Below, piece after piece: positions 49,010 to 58,723 of a stretch of 64,000 nucleotides of DNA (its first letter is position 1; every line of letters begins with the position of its first letter). Both the position numbers and the translations under genes were made by a program. This DNA is from Neobacillus sp. WH10. Lineage in GTDB: Bacteria; Bacillota; Bacilli; Bacillales; Cytobacillaceae. Under the pieces are notes generated by a model. The model was not told the origin of the DNA, did no database searches, and saw only the letters and a list, made by a program, of their open reading frames with translations. Where the stretch lies: positions 1,860,001-1,924,000 of the forward strand of contig NZ_CP126110.1 in NCBI RefSeq assembly GCF_030123405.1, written 5' to 3'.

Positions 49010-49892
49010 GGTGCAAAAAGGTGATCGGATTGATAAGGTTATCTCTGGACTAAATGAAGAATGGTCACGAACACAGGTTCAGCAATGGATTAAGGATGGA
49101 AATGTCCTAGTAAACGGGCAAACTGTAAAGACCAATTATAAATGCAGCCTTAATGATCAAATTGACATCCTCATTCCAGAGCCAGAGGAACTGGATGTAA
49201 TCCCTGAAGAACTTGATTTAGAAATACATTATGAAGATAAAGATGTCTTAGTTGTAAACAAACCGCGGGGGATGGTTGTTCATCCTGCACCAGGTCATAT
49301 GTCTGGAACCCTTGTTAACGGCTTAATGGCACACTGTAAGGATTTATCAGGTATTAATGGAGTGTTAAGACCAGGTATAGTTCACCGTATTGATAAAGAT
49401 ACCTCAGGTTTGTTAATGGTTGCTAAAAACGATATTGCACACGAAAGCCTTGTGAACCAATTAGTTGAAAAAACAGTTACCCGAAAATATAAAGCAATTG
49501 TTCATGGGGTCATTCCTCATGACTTTGGGACGATTGATGCCCCGCTAGGCAGGGATACAAAAGACCGTCAAAGCATGGCAGTTGTTGATAACGGAAAGCA
49601 TGCCGTTACCCATTTTCAGGTGCTGGAGCGTTTTAAAGACTTTACTTTCGTGGAGTGCCAATTAGAAACAGGAAGAACCCATCAAATACGCGTTCATATG
49701 AAATATATTGGCTATCCGCTTGCCGGTGACCCAAAGTATGGTCCCAAAAAAACACTTGATATTGACGGACAAGCCTTGCATGCAGGTGTCCTTGGATTTA
49801 CCCATCCTCGGTCCAACGAATATTTGGAATTCGAAGCTCCACTCCCAGTGGAATTTGAACGATTGCTTGATCAACTCCGAAATAATCGTTGA
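48981..49892 (+). CDS. rluD: RluA family 23S rRNA pseudouridine synthase (RluD/YlyB)
   Basis: This enzyme converts uridines of 23S rRNA to pseudouridine. The 303-residue protein has an N-terminal S4 domain (about residues 12-70) and the catalytic domain with GIVHRIDKDTSGLLM, where the aspartate is the nucleophile. RTHQIRVHMKYIG and HAGVLGFTHP follow. ATG 48981 follows AAAGGAG inside lspA. The exact target uridines are taken from the family, not seen here. Confidence 0.92.
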   Translation: MEKMEHTILEVQKGDRIDKVISGLNEEWSRTQVQQWIKDGNVLVNGQTVKTNYKCSLNDQIDILIPEPEELDVIPEELDLEIHYEDKDVLVVNKPRGMVVHPAPGHMSGTLVNGLMAHCKDLSGINGVLRPGIVHRIDKDTSGLLMVAKNDIAHESLVNQLVEKTVTRKYKAIVHGVIPHDFGTIDAPLGRDTKDRQSMAVVDNGKHAVTHFQVLERFKDFTFVECQLETGRTHQIRVHMKYIGYPLAGDPKYGPKKTLDIDGQALHAGVLGFTHPRSNEYLEFEAPLPVEFERLLDQLRNNR

Positions 49893-49917
49893 CGTGAGCT
49901 AATTTTTAAAGTAAACT
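49889..49917 (+). promoter_or_regulatory. pyr operon promoter
   Basis: TTGACG (49889-49894) and TAAACT (49912-49917) are separated by 17 bp, overlapping the rluD stop. Transcription should begin near 49924, just before the first PyrR attenuator. Confidence 0.68.
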
Positions 49918-49924
49918 AACTATA

Positions 49925-50055
49925 GTTTAATAAGCCTTTAATTCGGTCCAGTGAGGCTGAGAAGGAAACGGTTAAAGATTGTAGGCAATCTATGCCTATA
50001 TCATGTACATTAACTTGTCCACCTCTCGCCAAAACTGGTGAGAGGTTTTTTATTT
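49925..50055 (+). promoter_or_regulatory. PyrR attenuator 1 (before pyrR)
   Basis: The leader has the PyrR-binding anti-antiterminator core GGTCCAGTGAGGCT (49945-49958). It is followed by the terminator ACCTCTCGCCA / TGGTGAGAGGT (50021-50031 and 50036-50046) and a T run. When UMP or UTP is plentiful PyrR binds the core and favours the terminator. Confidence 0.93.
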
Positions 50056-50074
50056 TAAAAAAAGAAGGTGTAAT

Positions 50075-50617
50075 ATGAACCAAAAAGCACTTGTTCTTGA
50101 TGAACAGGCAATCGGAAGAGCGTTGACAAGGATTGCCCACCAGATTATTGAAAAAAACAAAGGAATCGATGATTGCCTGCTGGTTGGTATACGAACGAGA
50201 GGTATTTTCCTTGCAGAAAGACTTGCGACAAAAATTGCTGAGATTGAAAAAAAGACAATTCCAGTTGGTGAATTAGATATTACCCTTTACCGTGATGATT
50301 TAACGAAAAAAACAAATAACCAAGAACCACTTGTAAAAGGTTCAGATATCCCAATTGATATTAGCGAAAAAAAAGTCATTCTTGTTGATGATGTTTTATA
50401 TACAGGCAGAACTGTCAGGGCAGGTCTTGATGCATTAATGGATATTGGGCGGCCAGCAGCGATACAACTAGCGGTGTTAGTGGACCGGGGCCATCGCGAA
50501 CTGCCAATCCGTGCTGATTATGTTGGAAAAAACATTCCAACATCAAATGAAGAAAAGATTGTGGTCGAGCTTGCTGAAGTGGATCAGCTTGATCAAGTAA
50601 GTATTTTTGACAAGTAA
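50075..50617 (+). CDS. pyrR: Bifunctional pyr operon regulator / uracil phosphoribosyltransferase PyrR
   Basis: PyrR binds pyr mRNA and promotes termination when uridine nucleotides are high. It also has weak uracil phosphoribosyltransferase activity. The 180-residue PRT-fold protein has the PRPP-binding motif VILVDDVLYTGRTVRAG and GIRTRGIFLAERL near the N-terminus. Length and position at the head of the pyr operon match B. subtilis. It lies between attenuators 1 and 2. Confidence 0.97.
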   Translation: MNQKALVLDEQAIGRALTRIAHQIIEKNKGIDDCLLVGIRTRGIFLAERLATKIAEIEKKTIPVGELDITLYRDDLTKKTNNQEPLVKGSDIPIDISEKKVILVDDVLYTGRTVRAGLDALMDIGRPAAIQLAVLVDRGHRELPIRADYVGKNIPTSNEEKIVVELAEVDQLDQVSIFDK

Positions 50618-50624
50618 ATAGCAA

Positions 50625-50733
50625 CCCTTTTAAATGCAGTCCCGTGAGGCTGACAAAGGGGAAAAAGCCGCTTGTTTTATCCGGCAATTTCTAAACCCTC
50701 TTTGTACCTCTACGGACAAAGAGGGTTTTTTTA
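50625..50733 (+). promoter_or_regulatory. PyrR attenuator 2 (pyrR-pyrP)
   Basis: AGTCCCGTGAGGCT (50638-50651) is the PyrR-binding core. The terminator AAACCCTCTTTGT / ACAAAGAGGGTTT (50693-50705 and 50716-50728) ends in a T run just before pyrP. Confidence 0.93.
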
Positions 50734-50783
50734 TTAAAAAAGTGTAAAGATAAAAAATAAATCAGTAAACAGGGGAGATTAGA

Positions 50784-52094
50784 ATGACCAAAAAACCCAT
50801 CTTAGACGTATCAGATAAACCAAACCTATCTCAGTGGCTTACATTAAGTGTTCAGCATTTATTCGCGATGTTCGGAGCAACGATCCTTGTCCCTTATCTT
50901 ACTCACTTAAGTCCGGCGATTGCTTTAATTTCAAGCGGACTAGGAACATTGGCATTCTTATTAATCACAAAATTTAAAGTCCCAGCCTATCTTGGTTCTT
51001 CGTTTGCTTTTATTACACCTGTTATTACGGCTAAAGCCGGAGGGGGTCCTGGAGCAGCTATGGTTGGAACCTTCCTGGCTGGTCTAGTCTATGCGATTGT
51101 CGCTCTAATTATCAGCCAAGCAGGACATCGCTGGATTATGAAGCTTCTGCCGCCCATTGTGGTCGGACCTGTAATCATAGTTATTGGTTTGTCTGTCGCC
51201 CCAACAGCAGTGGGGATGGCGATGAATAACCCAGCAGGAAAGTATAGTATGCTTCATTTCTCTGTTGCGTTAGTCACTCTTGCTGCAACGATCATCTTCT
51301 CGATTTTTGCTAAAAAAATATTAAGCATTATCCCGATATTAGCAGGCATTGTTGTTGGTTATATTTACGCATTAATAGTGGGAATCGTTGATTTTGGACC
51401 GGTCATGAAAGCTGATTGGTTTGAAATGCCGGAATTTATAATTCCATTTGTCAGCTATAAAGTGAAATTCACATGGGACATTTTCTGGTTAATGGTACCT
51501 GTAGCCGTAGTTACCATTTCTGAACATATCGGGCACCAGTTAATCCTTAGTAAGGTAGTCGGTCGGGATTACATTAAAGAACCAGGCTTACATCGTTCCA
51601 TCCTAGGTGACGGAACAGCAACAATAATTTCAGCATTGGTCGGGGGACCGCCAAAAACCACTTACGGTGAAAATATCGGCGTCCTTGCGATTACTCGGGT
51701 TTATAGTGTGTACGTACTGGCAGGTGCAGCAGTATTAGCAATCATCTTCGGATTTGTCGGCAAAATTACTGCTTTAATCCAAACCATTCCAACACCTGTT
51801 ATGGGCGGTGTCTCCATCCTTCTGTTTGGTATTATCGCTTCCTCAGGATTAAGAATGTTAGTCGATAGTAAAATTGATTTTGATGATAAACGGAACTTGG
51901 TAATTGCATCTGTGATTCTGATAATCGGAATTGGCGGGGCCATCCTTAAGCTGCCTATTAAAGATATTCAAATCCAAGGAATGGCGTTAGCGGCAATCTT
52001 AGGTGTAGTGTTAAACCTTATTCTTCCAGGCGGACAACCAGTGAGTGATGACATATTTGGAGAGGAAACAAAAGAAGACCAAAAAACAGCATAA
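50784..52094 (+). CDS. pyrP: Uracil permease
   Basis: PyrP imports uracil by proton symport. The 436-residue NCS2-family protein has about 12-14 membrane segments. Family stretches are LSVQHLFAMFGATILVPYLT near the N-terminus, the NCS2 signature region GPPKTTYGENIGV and PTPVMGGVSILLFGIIASSG. It lies between PyrR attenuators 2 and 3, as in B. subtilis. GGGGAG precedes ATG 50784. Confidence 0.96.
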   Translation: MTKKPILDVSDKPNLSQWLTLSVQHLFAMFGATILVPYLTHLSPAIALISSGLGTLAFLLITKFKVPAYLGSSFAFITPVITAKAGGGPGAAMVGTFLAGLVYAIVALIISQAGHRWIMKLLPPIVVGPVIIVIGLSVAPTAVGMAMNNPAGKYSMLHFSVALVTLAATIIFSIFAKKILSIIPILAGIVVGYIYALIVGIVDFGPVMKADWFEMPEFIIPFVSYKVKFTWDIFWLMVPVAVVTISEHIGHQLILSKVVGRDYIKEPGLHRSILGDGTATIISALVGGPPKTTYGENIGVLAITRVYSVYVLAGAAVLAIIFGFVGKITALIQTIPTPVMGGVSILLFGIIASSGLRMLVDSKIDFDDKRNLVIASVILIIGIGGAILKLPIKDIQIQGMALAAILGVVLNLILPGGQPVSDDIFGEETKEDQKTA

Positions 52095-52099
52095 CAAAG

Positions 52100-52219
52100 T
52101 TACCTTTTAACTAAGTCCAGAGAGGCTTAAAAGGGTGTTAAGCTAATAAACCAGGTTGATAAAAATGGTTTAGCTTGGATTCAATGCACCCTGATAAATA
52201 ATTCAGGGTGCATTTTTAT
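52100..52219 (+). promoter_or_regulatory. PyrR attenuator 3 (pyrP-pyrB)
   Basis: AGTCCAGAGAGGCT (52114-52127) is the PyrR-binding core. The terminator ATGCACCCTGA / TCAGGGTGCAT (52184-52194 and 52203-52213) with TTTTATTTT follows, before pyrB. Confidence 0.93.
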
Positions 52220-52244
52220 TTTAGGAGAGGAAGGTGGGAAAAGG

Positions 52245-53189
52245 ATGATACATCATTTACTTACCACAAATGAGTTAAAGGTTGAGGAAATATGTCAATT
52301 ACTTGAGGATGCCAAAAGGTTTTCGGAAGGAATGATCTGGAGGCCGGAACAGCAAATGTTTGCAGCAAACCTATTTTTTGAAGCAAGTACAAGAACAAAA
52401 TGCAGTTTCGAAGTTGCGGAACGAAGGTTAGGCTTAGGGGTCATTCCGTTCGAAGTGGAAACTTCAAGTGTTCAAAAAGGAGAGACACTTTACGATACGG
52501 TTAAAACATTGGAATCGATTGGGGTCAATGCAATCGTCATTCGTCATGGGCAGGATCGTTATTTTGATGATTTGGTTGGAAAAATTAATATACCGATTCT
52601 TAATGGCGGGGATGGATGTGGCCATCATCCAACACAGTCGCTCCTTGATCTGTTAACCATTCAACAGGAGTTTGGTCGATTTGATGGCTTAAATATAGCG
52701 ATTATTGGCGACATAAGTCATAGCAGAGTAGCACGGTCAAATGCTGATGCCTTAACAAGGCTTGGTGCCGATGTCATTTTTTCCGGACCAGAAGAATGGT
52801 TCGATTACCATAGTTTAAATACAGCAAGATTTAAACCAATTGATGAGGCAATCAGAGAAGCTGATGTCGTCATGCTTCTAAGGGTCCAGCATGAACGTCA
52901 TCAAAAAAAGGGAAGCTTTACAGCTTCAGAGTATCACCGCCAATTTGGCCTTACATTAGAAAGAGAAAAGTGCATGAAAACAAACAGCATTATTATGCAT
53001 CCCGCACCAGTAAATCGGAATGTAGAAATCGCTGATAGCCTAGTTGAATGCAAACGGTCAAGAATCTTTAAGCAAATGGAAAACGGTGTTTATGTCAGAA
53101 TGGCTGCCTTAAAACGGTCAATCGAAAGTTTAATGGGAGGGAATCACCTTGAAAATGCTTATCCAGAACGCAAATTACATAGCATCTAA
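52245..53189 (+). CDS. pyrB: Aspartate carbamoyltransferase catalytic subunit
   Basis: PyrB condenses carbamoyl phosphate with aspartate, the first committed step of UMP synthesis. The 314-residue protein has the carbamoyl-phosphate motif FEASTRTKCSFEVAERR and HPTQSLLDLLTI, with HPAPVNRNVEI in the aspartate domain. No regulatory pyrI is present, as usual in Bacillus. ATG 52245 has AAGGTGGG upstream. It overlaps pyrC by 41 bp. Confidence 0.97.
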   Translation: MIHHLLTTNELKVEEICQLLEDAKRFSEGMIWRPEQQMFAANLFFEASTRTKCSFEVAERRLGLGVIPFEVETSSVQKGETLYDTVKTLESIGVNAIVIRHGQDRYFDDLVGKINIPILNGGDGCGHHPTQSLLDLLTIQQEFGRFDGLNIAIIGDISHSRVARSNADALTRLGADVIFSGPEEWFDYHSLNTARFKPIDEAIREADVVMLLRVQHERHQKKGSFTASEYHRQFGLTLEREKCMKTNSIIMHPAPVNRNVEIADSLVECKRSRIFKQMENGVYVRMAALKRSIESLMGGNHLENAYPERKLHSI

Positions 53190-54435
53190 CGGTCAAAATG
53201 ATAAGACAGATATTTTAATAGAAAATGGGATTGTAACGAAAATAGAAAAAACGATTAATACAGAGGTAGACCGTACTGTGGACGCATCGGGAATGGTTGT
53301 CTCTCCTGGATTTATCGATTTACATGTACACCTTCGCGAGCCTGGCGGTGAAAAAAAAGAAACGATCGCAACCGGAACTATGGCCGCAGCCAAAGGAGGA
53401 TTTACCACTGTTGCCTCCATGCCAAACACCCGACCGGTGCCTGACACCAAAAACCACATGGACAACTTACAAAAGCGAATTAAAGAGACGGCCCATGTGC
53501 GGGTTTTACCTTATGCTTCTATTACGACAAGGATGCTTGGTCAGGAATTAACAGACTTTGAGATGCTGAAAAGCGCTGGGGCGTTTGCCTTTACGGATGA
53601 TGGGGTAGGGGTGCAATCGGCGAGCATGATGCTTGATGCCATGAGGAAAGCTGCAGCAATAAATATGGCCATTGTTGCTCATTGTGAAGAAAACACCCTA
53701 ATCAATAAAGGTTGCGTGCACGAGGGCTCATTCGCGAAACGAAACGATTTAAACGGAATTCCATCCGTTTGTGAATCAGTCCAGATTGCTAGGGATGTTT
53801 TACTTGCCGAGGCAGCAGGCTGTCATTACCATGTCTGTCATGTCAGTACGAAGGAGTCTGTCCGTGTAATAAGGGACGCCAAGCGAGCGGGTATCAATGT
53901 TACTGCGGAAGTTACCCCGCACCATTTATTATTAACGCAAGACGATATCCCAGGTCTTGATACAAATTATAAAATGAATCCGCCGCTCAGGGATGCTGCA
54001 GATCGTGCAGCGTTAATCGAAGGCCTTCTTGATGGAACAATTGATTTCATTGCTACTGATCATGCACCACATACACTTGAAGAAAAAAATGAAGGAATGG
54101 AATTGGCGCCGTTTGGGATTGTCGGATTAGAGACCGCATTCCCACTTCTATATACACATTTTGTGTTAAAAGGAATTATTTCTTTAGATCAATTAATCAG
54201 CTTTTTAACGAAGAAGCCAGCCGAAAGCTTTGCCCTTCCATATGGGAAAATTGAAGTAGGTGCTCCGGCAGATCTCGTTTTAATTAATCTGAATGAAGAA
54301 AGAGAAATTAATCCAAGCGAGTTCCTATCCAAGGGGAGAAATACCCCATTTACAGGCTTGAAATGTAAAGGCTGGCCAGAAATGACGATTGTTGGTGGTC
54401 AGATAGTTTGGGAAAAGGGGTGTATTACAGCATGA
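53149..54435 (+). CDS. pyrC: Dihydroorotase
   Basis: PyrC closes N-carbamoyl-aspartate to dihydroorotate. The 428-residue type-I amidohydrolase has the metal-binding DLHVHLREPGGEKKET, the histidines in IVAHCEEN and HYHVCHVSTKES, and the catalytic aspartate in ATDHAPHT. It starts at TTG 53149, eight bases after GGGAGG inside pyrB. An ATG two codons on (53155) is the alternative. It overlaps carA by ATGA. Confidence 0.96.
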   Translation: MKMLIQNANYIASNGQNDKTDILIENGIVTKIEKTINTEVDRTVDASGMVVSPGFIDLHVHLREPGGEKKETIATGTMAAAKGGFTTVASMPNTRPVPDTKNHMDNLQKRIKETAHVRVLPYASITTRMLGQELTDFEMLKSAGAFAFTDDGVGVQSASMMLDAMRKAAAINMAIVAHCEENTLINKGCVHEGSFAKRNDLNGIPSVCESVQIARDVLLAEAAGCHYHVCHVSTKESVRVIRDAKRAGINVTAEVTPHHLLLTQDDIPGLDTNYKMNPPLRDAADRAALIEGLLDGTIDFIATDHAPHTLEEKNEGMELAPFGIVGLETAFPLLYTHFVLKGIISLDQLISFLTKKPAESFALPYGKIEVGAPADLVLINLNEEREINPSEFLSKGRNTPFTGLKCKGWPEMTIVGGQIVWEKGCITA

Positions 54436-55538
54436 AAGCACAGCTAATTTTAGAAGATGGAACGGTTTTTATCGGGGACGGATTTGGCAGTCATATGGAT
54501 ACAATTGGTGAAGTTGTCTTTAATACAGGGATGACAGGTTATCAAGAGATTCTTTCGGATCCTTCCTATTGCGGCCAAATTGTCATGCTTACCTATCCAT
54601 TAATCGGAAATTACGGGATCAACCGTGATGATTTTGAATCGATTAATCCCGCAGTGAAAGGATTTATTGTCAAAGAAGTGACCGACTCCCCTTCCAACTG
54701 GCGCAGTGAATTTACCATCAATGAATATTTTAAAATGAAAAAAATTCCCGGAATTGCCGGGATTGATACTAGAAAATTAACAAGGATTATTCGTCAGTAC
54801 GGAACATTAAAAGGTGCAATCTGCAGTATTGATCGAGATCCGTATGAGGTTGTTAGCAGATTACGGCAGACAAGACTTCCGATTGACCAAGTCAGAACAG
54901 TGTCGACAAAAAATTCATATCCGAGCCCTGGCCGAGGGAAACGAATTGTTCTCGTTGATTTTGGCATGAAGCACGGTATTTTACGTGAATTAAATAAGCG
55001 CGGGTGTGACGTCATCGTTGTTCCCTACCATACAACGGCAGATGAAATCCTGCAATTGCGTCCGGATGGAATCATGCTTTCAAATGGGCCTGGAGATCCA
55101 AAGGATGTTCCTGAAGCCATACACATGATTAAACAAGTGCTAGGAATGGTTCCGATATTTGGAATTTGCCTGGGACATCAATTATTTGCCTTGGCCTGTG
55201 GTGCGAATACGGTCAAAATGAAATTTGGCCACCGTGGTTCAAACCATCCTGTCAAGGAACTAGCTACAGGTAAAATTTCTATTACTTCACAAAACCATGG
55301 ATACACAGTAGAAACAGAATCTTTGCATCAAACTAGATTAGCGGTAACGCATACAGCCTTGAACGATGGAACGATTGAAGGCTTAAAACATTTAGATTTT
55401 CCGGCCTTTACGGTTCAATACCATCCAGAAGCTTCTCCGGGGCCAGAAGATGCAAACAGCTTATTTGAACAATTTCTTGCTATGATTGAGGCTGAAAAAC
55501 AGGAGGTAACAGCAACATGCCAAAACGTACAGATATAA
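54432..55538 (+). CDS. carA: Carbamoyl phosphate synthase small subunit (pyrimidine-specific)
   Basis: CarA (PyrAA) releases ammonia from glutamine for carbamoyl phosphate synthesis. The 368-residue protein has an N-terminal domain (TGMTGYQEILSDPSY) and a class I glutamine amidotransferase domain. Its catalytic cysteine is in GICLGHQLFALA, and the His-Glu pair is in VQYHPEASPGP. ATG 54432 overlaps the pyrC stop and follows AAGGGGTG. The open frame upstream to 54408 lacks a ribosome site. Confidence 0.97.
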   Translation: MKAQLILEDGTVFIGDGFGSHMDTIGEVVFNTGMTGYQEILSDPSYCGQIVMLTYPLIGNYGINRDDFESINPAVKGFIVKEVTDSPSNWRSEFTINEYFKMKKIPGIAGIDTRKLTRIIRQYGTLKGAICSIDRDPYEVVSRLRQTRLPIDQVRTVSTKNSYPSPGRGKRIVLVDFGMKHGILRELNKRGCDVIVVPYHTTADEILQLRPDGIMLSNGPGDPKDVPEAIHMIKQVLGMVPIFGICLGHQLFALACGANTVKMKFGHRGSNHPVKELATGKISITSQNHGYTVETESLHQTRLAVTHTALNDGTIEGLKHLDFPAFTVQYHPEASPGPEDANSLFEQFLAMIEAEKQEVTATCQNVQI

Positions 55539-58500
55539 ACTCCATTTTAGTCATTGGATCAGGACCAATTGTCATCGGTCAGGCTGCAGAATTTGATTAT
55601 GCCGGCACTCAGGCCTGTATAGCGCTAAAGGAGGAAGGTTACCGTGTCATCCTCGTAAACTCAAATCCAGCAACGATCATGACAGATACAGAAATCGCCG
55701 ATGCCACTTATATTGAACCATTAACAGTGGAATTTGTCAGCCGGATTATTCGCAAAGAACGTCCTGATGCTTTAGTAGCTACGCTTGGAGGTCAAACCGG
55801 TTTGAACCTTGCTGTTGAGCTTGCAAAAACGGGAGTCCTAGAAGAGTGTGAAGTTGAAATTTTAGGTACAAAACTTCCGGCTATTAATCAAGCCGAGGAC
55901 CGAGAATTATTTCGCAGCTTAATGAATGAGTTAAATGAACCAGTCCCAGACAGTGAAATTATCCATGAAATTGAAGAAGCTAAAGCTTTTGTTGAAAAAA
56001 TTGGTTTCCCAGTCATTGTCCGCCCGGCCTTTACACTTGGGGGAACCGGCGGCGGTATTTGCCGAAATTACGATGAACTGGAAGAAATTGTCACAAGTGG
56101 TCTGAAAAATAGCCCCGTACATCAATGTTTACTTGAAAAAAGCATTGCAGGCTACAAGGAAATTGAATATGAAGTTATGCGCGATGCCGCTGATAACGCG
56201 ATTGTAGTTTGTAACATGGAAAACATCGACCCTGTGGGCGTCCATACAGGTGATTCCATCGTTGTCGCCCCGAGTCAAACCTTAAGCGATCGCGAATACC
56301 AGCTACTAAGAAACGTTTCCCTAAAAATCATTCGAGCTCTCGGAATTGAAGGGGGCTGTAATGTTCAGCTTGCTTTAGACCCATATAGTTTTAATTATTA
56401 TATTATCGAAGTAAATCCACGGGTCAGCCGTTCCTCTGCCCTTGCATCTAAAGCGACAGGTTATCCGATTGCAAAGCTTGCCGCTAAAATAGCAGTTGGA
56501 TTAACTCTTGATGAAATGCTTAACCCGGTAACTGGAAAAACATATGCCTGTTTCGAACCGGCTCTTGACTACATCGTGACAAAAATCCCGCGGTGGCCGT
56601 TTGATAAATTTGAATCAGGAAACCGCTCACTCGGAACGCAAATGAAGGCAACGGGTGAAGTAATGGCCATCGGCCGGACGTTTGAGGAATCACTGTTAAA
56701 AGCCATCCGTTCCCTTGAATGTGAAGTCCATCATTTTGAATTAAACGGTGCAGATGATATTGATGATGAATTACTTGAAAAACGAATTATTAAAGCGGGA
56801 GATGAGCGGCTCTTTTATATTGCGGAAAGCTTAAAGCGTGGGACATCAATAGAAACCATTCATCAATGGAGCAAAATTGATTTATTTTTCTTGAAAAAAA
56901 TGGAAGGTATTATTGACCTTGAGGTAAAGCTTGCAGCCTGCCCATTCGACAGGGAACTCCTTAAGGAAGCAAAGCAAAAGGGATTTTCCGATAAGAAAAT
57001 TGCCGAGCTTTGGAATCGATCAGAATCCGAAATATACAGTTTGCGGAAAGAATTGGGCATAATTCCTGTTTACAAAATGGTAGATACATGCGCGTCTGAA
57101 TTTGAGAGTGAAACACCTTATTACTATGGTACCTATGAAGACGAAAATGAATCGGTTGTGACCAGCAAGGACAGTGTAATTGTTCTAGGTTCAGGTCCAA
57201 TCCGGATTGGTCAAGGAATTGAGTTCGATTATGCCACTGTCCATTCGGTAAAAGCTATAAAAGAAGCGGGTTATGAGGCGATTATTATTAATAATAATCC
57301 GGAAACGGTCTCAACTGATTTCAGTATTTCAGATAAGCTTTATTTCGAACCGCTGACGATTGAGGACGTTATGCAAATCATCGACTTGGAAAATCCAATT
57401 GGTGTAGTCGTTCAGTTTGGCGGGCAAACAGCGATTAATCTGGCAGCTGAGCTAGTCGAGCATGGGGTAAAAATATTGGGAACAAGCTTAGAGGATGTAG
57501 ACCGTGCGGAGGATAGGGATAAATTTGAACAAGCACTAAATCAGTTAACTATTCCGCAGCCGCTTGGTAAAACAGCTTTATCGGTGAAAGATGCTGTTAT
57601 CATTGCCGAGGAAATCGGTTATCCGGTTCTAGTACGTCCCTCATACGTTCTTGGCGGAAGGGCGATGGAAATCGTCTACCAAAGGCAAGAATTGCTTCAT
57701 TACATGGAGAATGCCGTTAAAATTAATCCGGAACATCCTGTCTTAATCGACAGGTATTTAACAGGGAAGGAAATTGAAGTGGATGCCATATGCGACGGAG
57801 AAAATGTATTGATCCCGGGGATTATGGAGCATATTGAACGGGCAGGAGTCCACTCTGGTGATTCAATCGCTGTATATCCGCCGCAGTCACTCTCTGAGAA
57901 TGTGAAACAAACACTTGTTGAGTATACGGAAAAATTGGCTAGAGGCTTGAACATTATCGGGCTGTTAAATATTCAGTATGTCTTATCAGGCGATCAAGTG
58001 TACGTTCTTGAAGTCAATCCACGTTCAAGCCGAACGGTTCCGTTTTTGAGTAAAATCACTAATGTACCAATGGCGAAAATTGCGACAAAAGCAATTCTTG
58101 GAATTTCTATTATTAAGCAAGGGTACCAGCCAGGACTTATTCCAGAAAAAAATGGCGTTTATGTCAAGGTTCCAGTATTCTCATTTGCTAAGCTAAAAAG
58201 TGTCGATATCACATTAGGACCGGAGATGAAATCAACCGGTGAGGTAATGGGCAAGGATCACACCTTGGAAAAGGCACTTTATAAAGGTTTGATAGCCTCT
58301 GGTATGAATATTCAAAGGTTTGGTACAGTGTTATTTACAGTTGCTGATAAAGATAAGGAAGAAGCATTAAAACTAGCGGTAAGGTTTGCCGCAAATGGCT
58401 ACCGCATAATGGCAACAAGTGGGACGGCAGCCGTCCTTGAGTCCGCTGGTTTGAAAGTAAAGGTTGTTGGCAAGATTGGCTCAGAAGGTCAGACTTTATT

Positions 58501-58723
58501 GGATGTGATTCATCATGGAGAAGTGCAGTTCATAATCAATACTCTGACAAAAGGGAAACAGCCTGCGAGAGATGGCTTTCGAATTCGCCGGGAAGCCGTT
58601 GAAAACGGTGTTCCTTGTTTAACCTCATTAGATACGGCAAATGCAATTTTAAGAGTAATCGAGTCGATGAATTTTTCCACTGAAGCGATGGGTGCAGCAA
58701 TTAAGGAGGAAGTCCTCGTATGA
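55517..58723 (+). CDS. carB: Carbamoyl phosphate synthase large subunit (pyrimidine-specific)
   Basis: CarB (PyrAB) makes carbamoyl phosphate from bicarbonate, ammonia and two ATP. The 1068-residue protein has two homologous ATP-grasp halves. Each begins with a similar motif (IGSGPIVIGQAAEFDYAGTQ and LGSGPIRIGQGIEFDYATVH). ATP loops RPAFTLGGTGGG and RPSYVLGGRAM follow, and a C-terminal MGS-like allosteric domain starts at about residue 930. AGGAGG precedes ATG 55517. It overlaps carA by 22 bp and pyrK by 4 bp. Confidence 0.98.
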   Translation: MPKRTDINSILVIGSGPIVIGQAAEFDYAGTQACIALKEEGYRVILVNSNPATIMTDTEIADATYIEPLTVEFVSRIIRKERPDALVATLGGQTGLNLAVELAKTGVLEECEVEILGTKLPAINQAEDRELFRSLMNELNEPVPDSEIIHEIEEAKAFVEKIGFPVIVRPAFTLGGTGGGICRNYDELEEIVTSGLKNSPVHQCLLEKSIAGYKEIEYEVMRDAADNAIVVCNMENIDPVGVHTGDSIVVAPSQTLSDREYQLLRNVSLKIIRALGIEGGCNVQLALDPYSFNYYIIEVNPRVSRSSALASKATGYPIAKLAAKIAVGLTLDEMLNPVTGKTYACFEPALDYIVTKIPRWPFDKFESGNRSLGTQMKATGEVMAIGRTFEESLLKAIRSLECEVHHFELNGADDIDDELLEKRIIKAGDERLFYIAESLKRGTSIETIHQWSKIDLFFLKKMEGIIDLEVKLAACPFDRELLKEAKQKGFSDKKIAELWNRSESEIYSLRKELGIIPVYKMVDTCASEFESETPYYYGTYEDENESVVTSKDSVIVLGSGPIRIGQGIEFDYATVHSVKAIKEAGYEAIIINNNPETVSTDFSISDKLYFEPLTIEDVMQIIDLENPIGVVVQFGGQTAINLAAELVEHGVKILGTSLEDVDRAEDRDKFEQALNQLTIPQPLGKTALSVKDAVIIAEEIGYPVLVRPSYVLGGRAMEIVYQRQELLHYMENAVKINPEHPVLIDRYLTGKEIEVDAICDGENVLIPGIMEHIERAGVHSGDSIAVYPPQSLSENVKQTLVEYTEKLARGLNIIGLLNIQYVLSGDQVYVLEVNPRSSRTVPFLSKITNVPMAKIATKAILGISIIKQGYQPGLIPEKNGVYVKVPVFSFAKLKSVDITLGPEMKSTGEVMGKDHTLEKALYKGLIASGMNIQRFGTVLFTVADKDKEEALKLAVRFAANGYRIMATSGTAAVLESAGLKVKVVGKIGSEGQTLLDVIHHGEVQFIINTLTKGKQPARDGFRIRREAVENGVPCLTSLDTANAILRVIESMNFSTEAMGAAIKEEVLV

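Noticed and set aside
49708..49902. Open frames inside rluD and similar frames inside pyr, ftsA, spoVD and carB on either strand
   Set aside because: They overlap well-identified conserved genes and have no ribosome sites or family similarity, so they are shadow frames.
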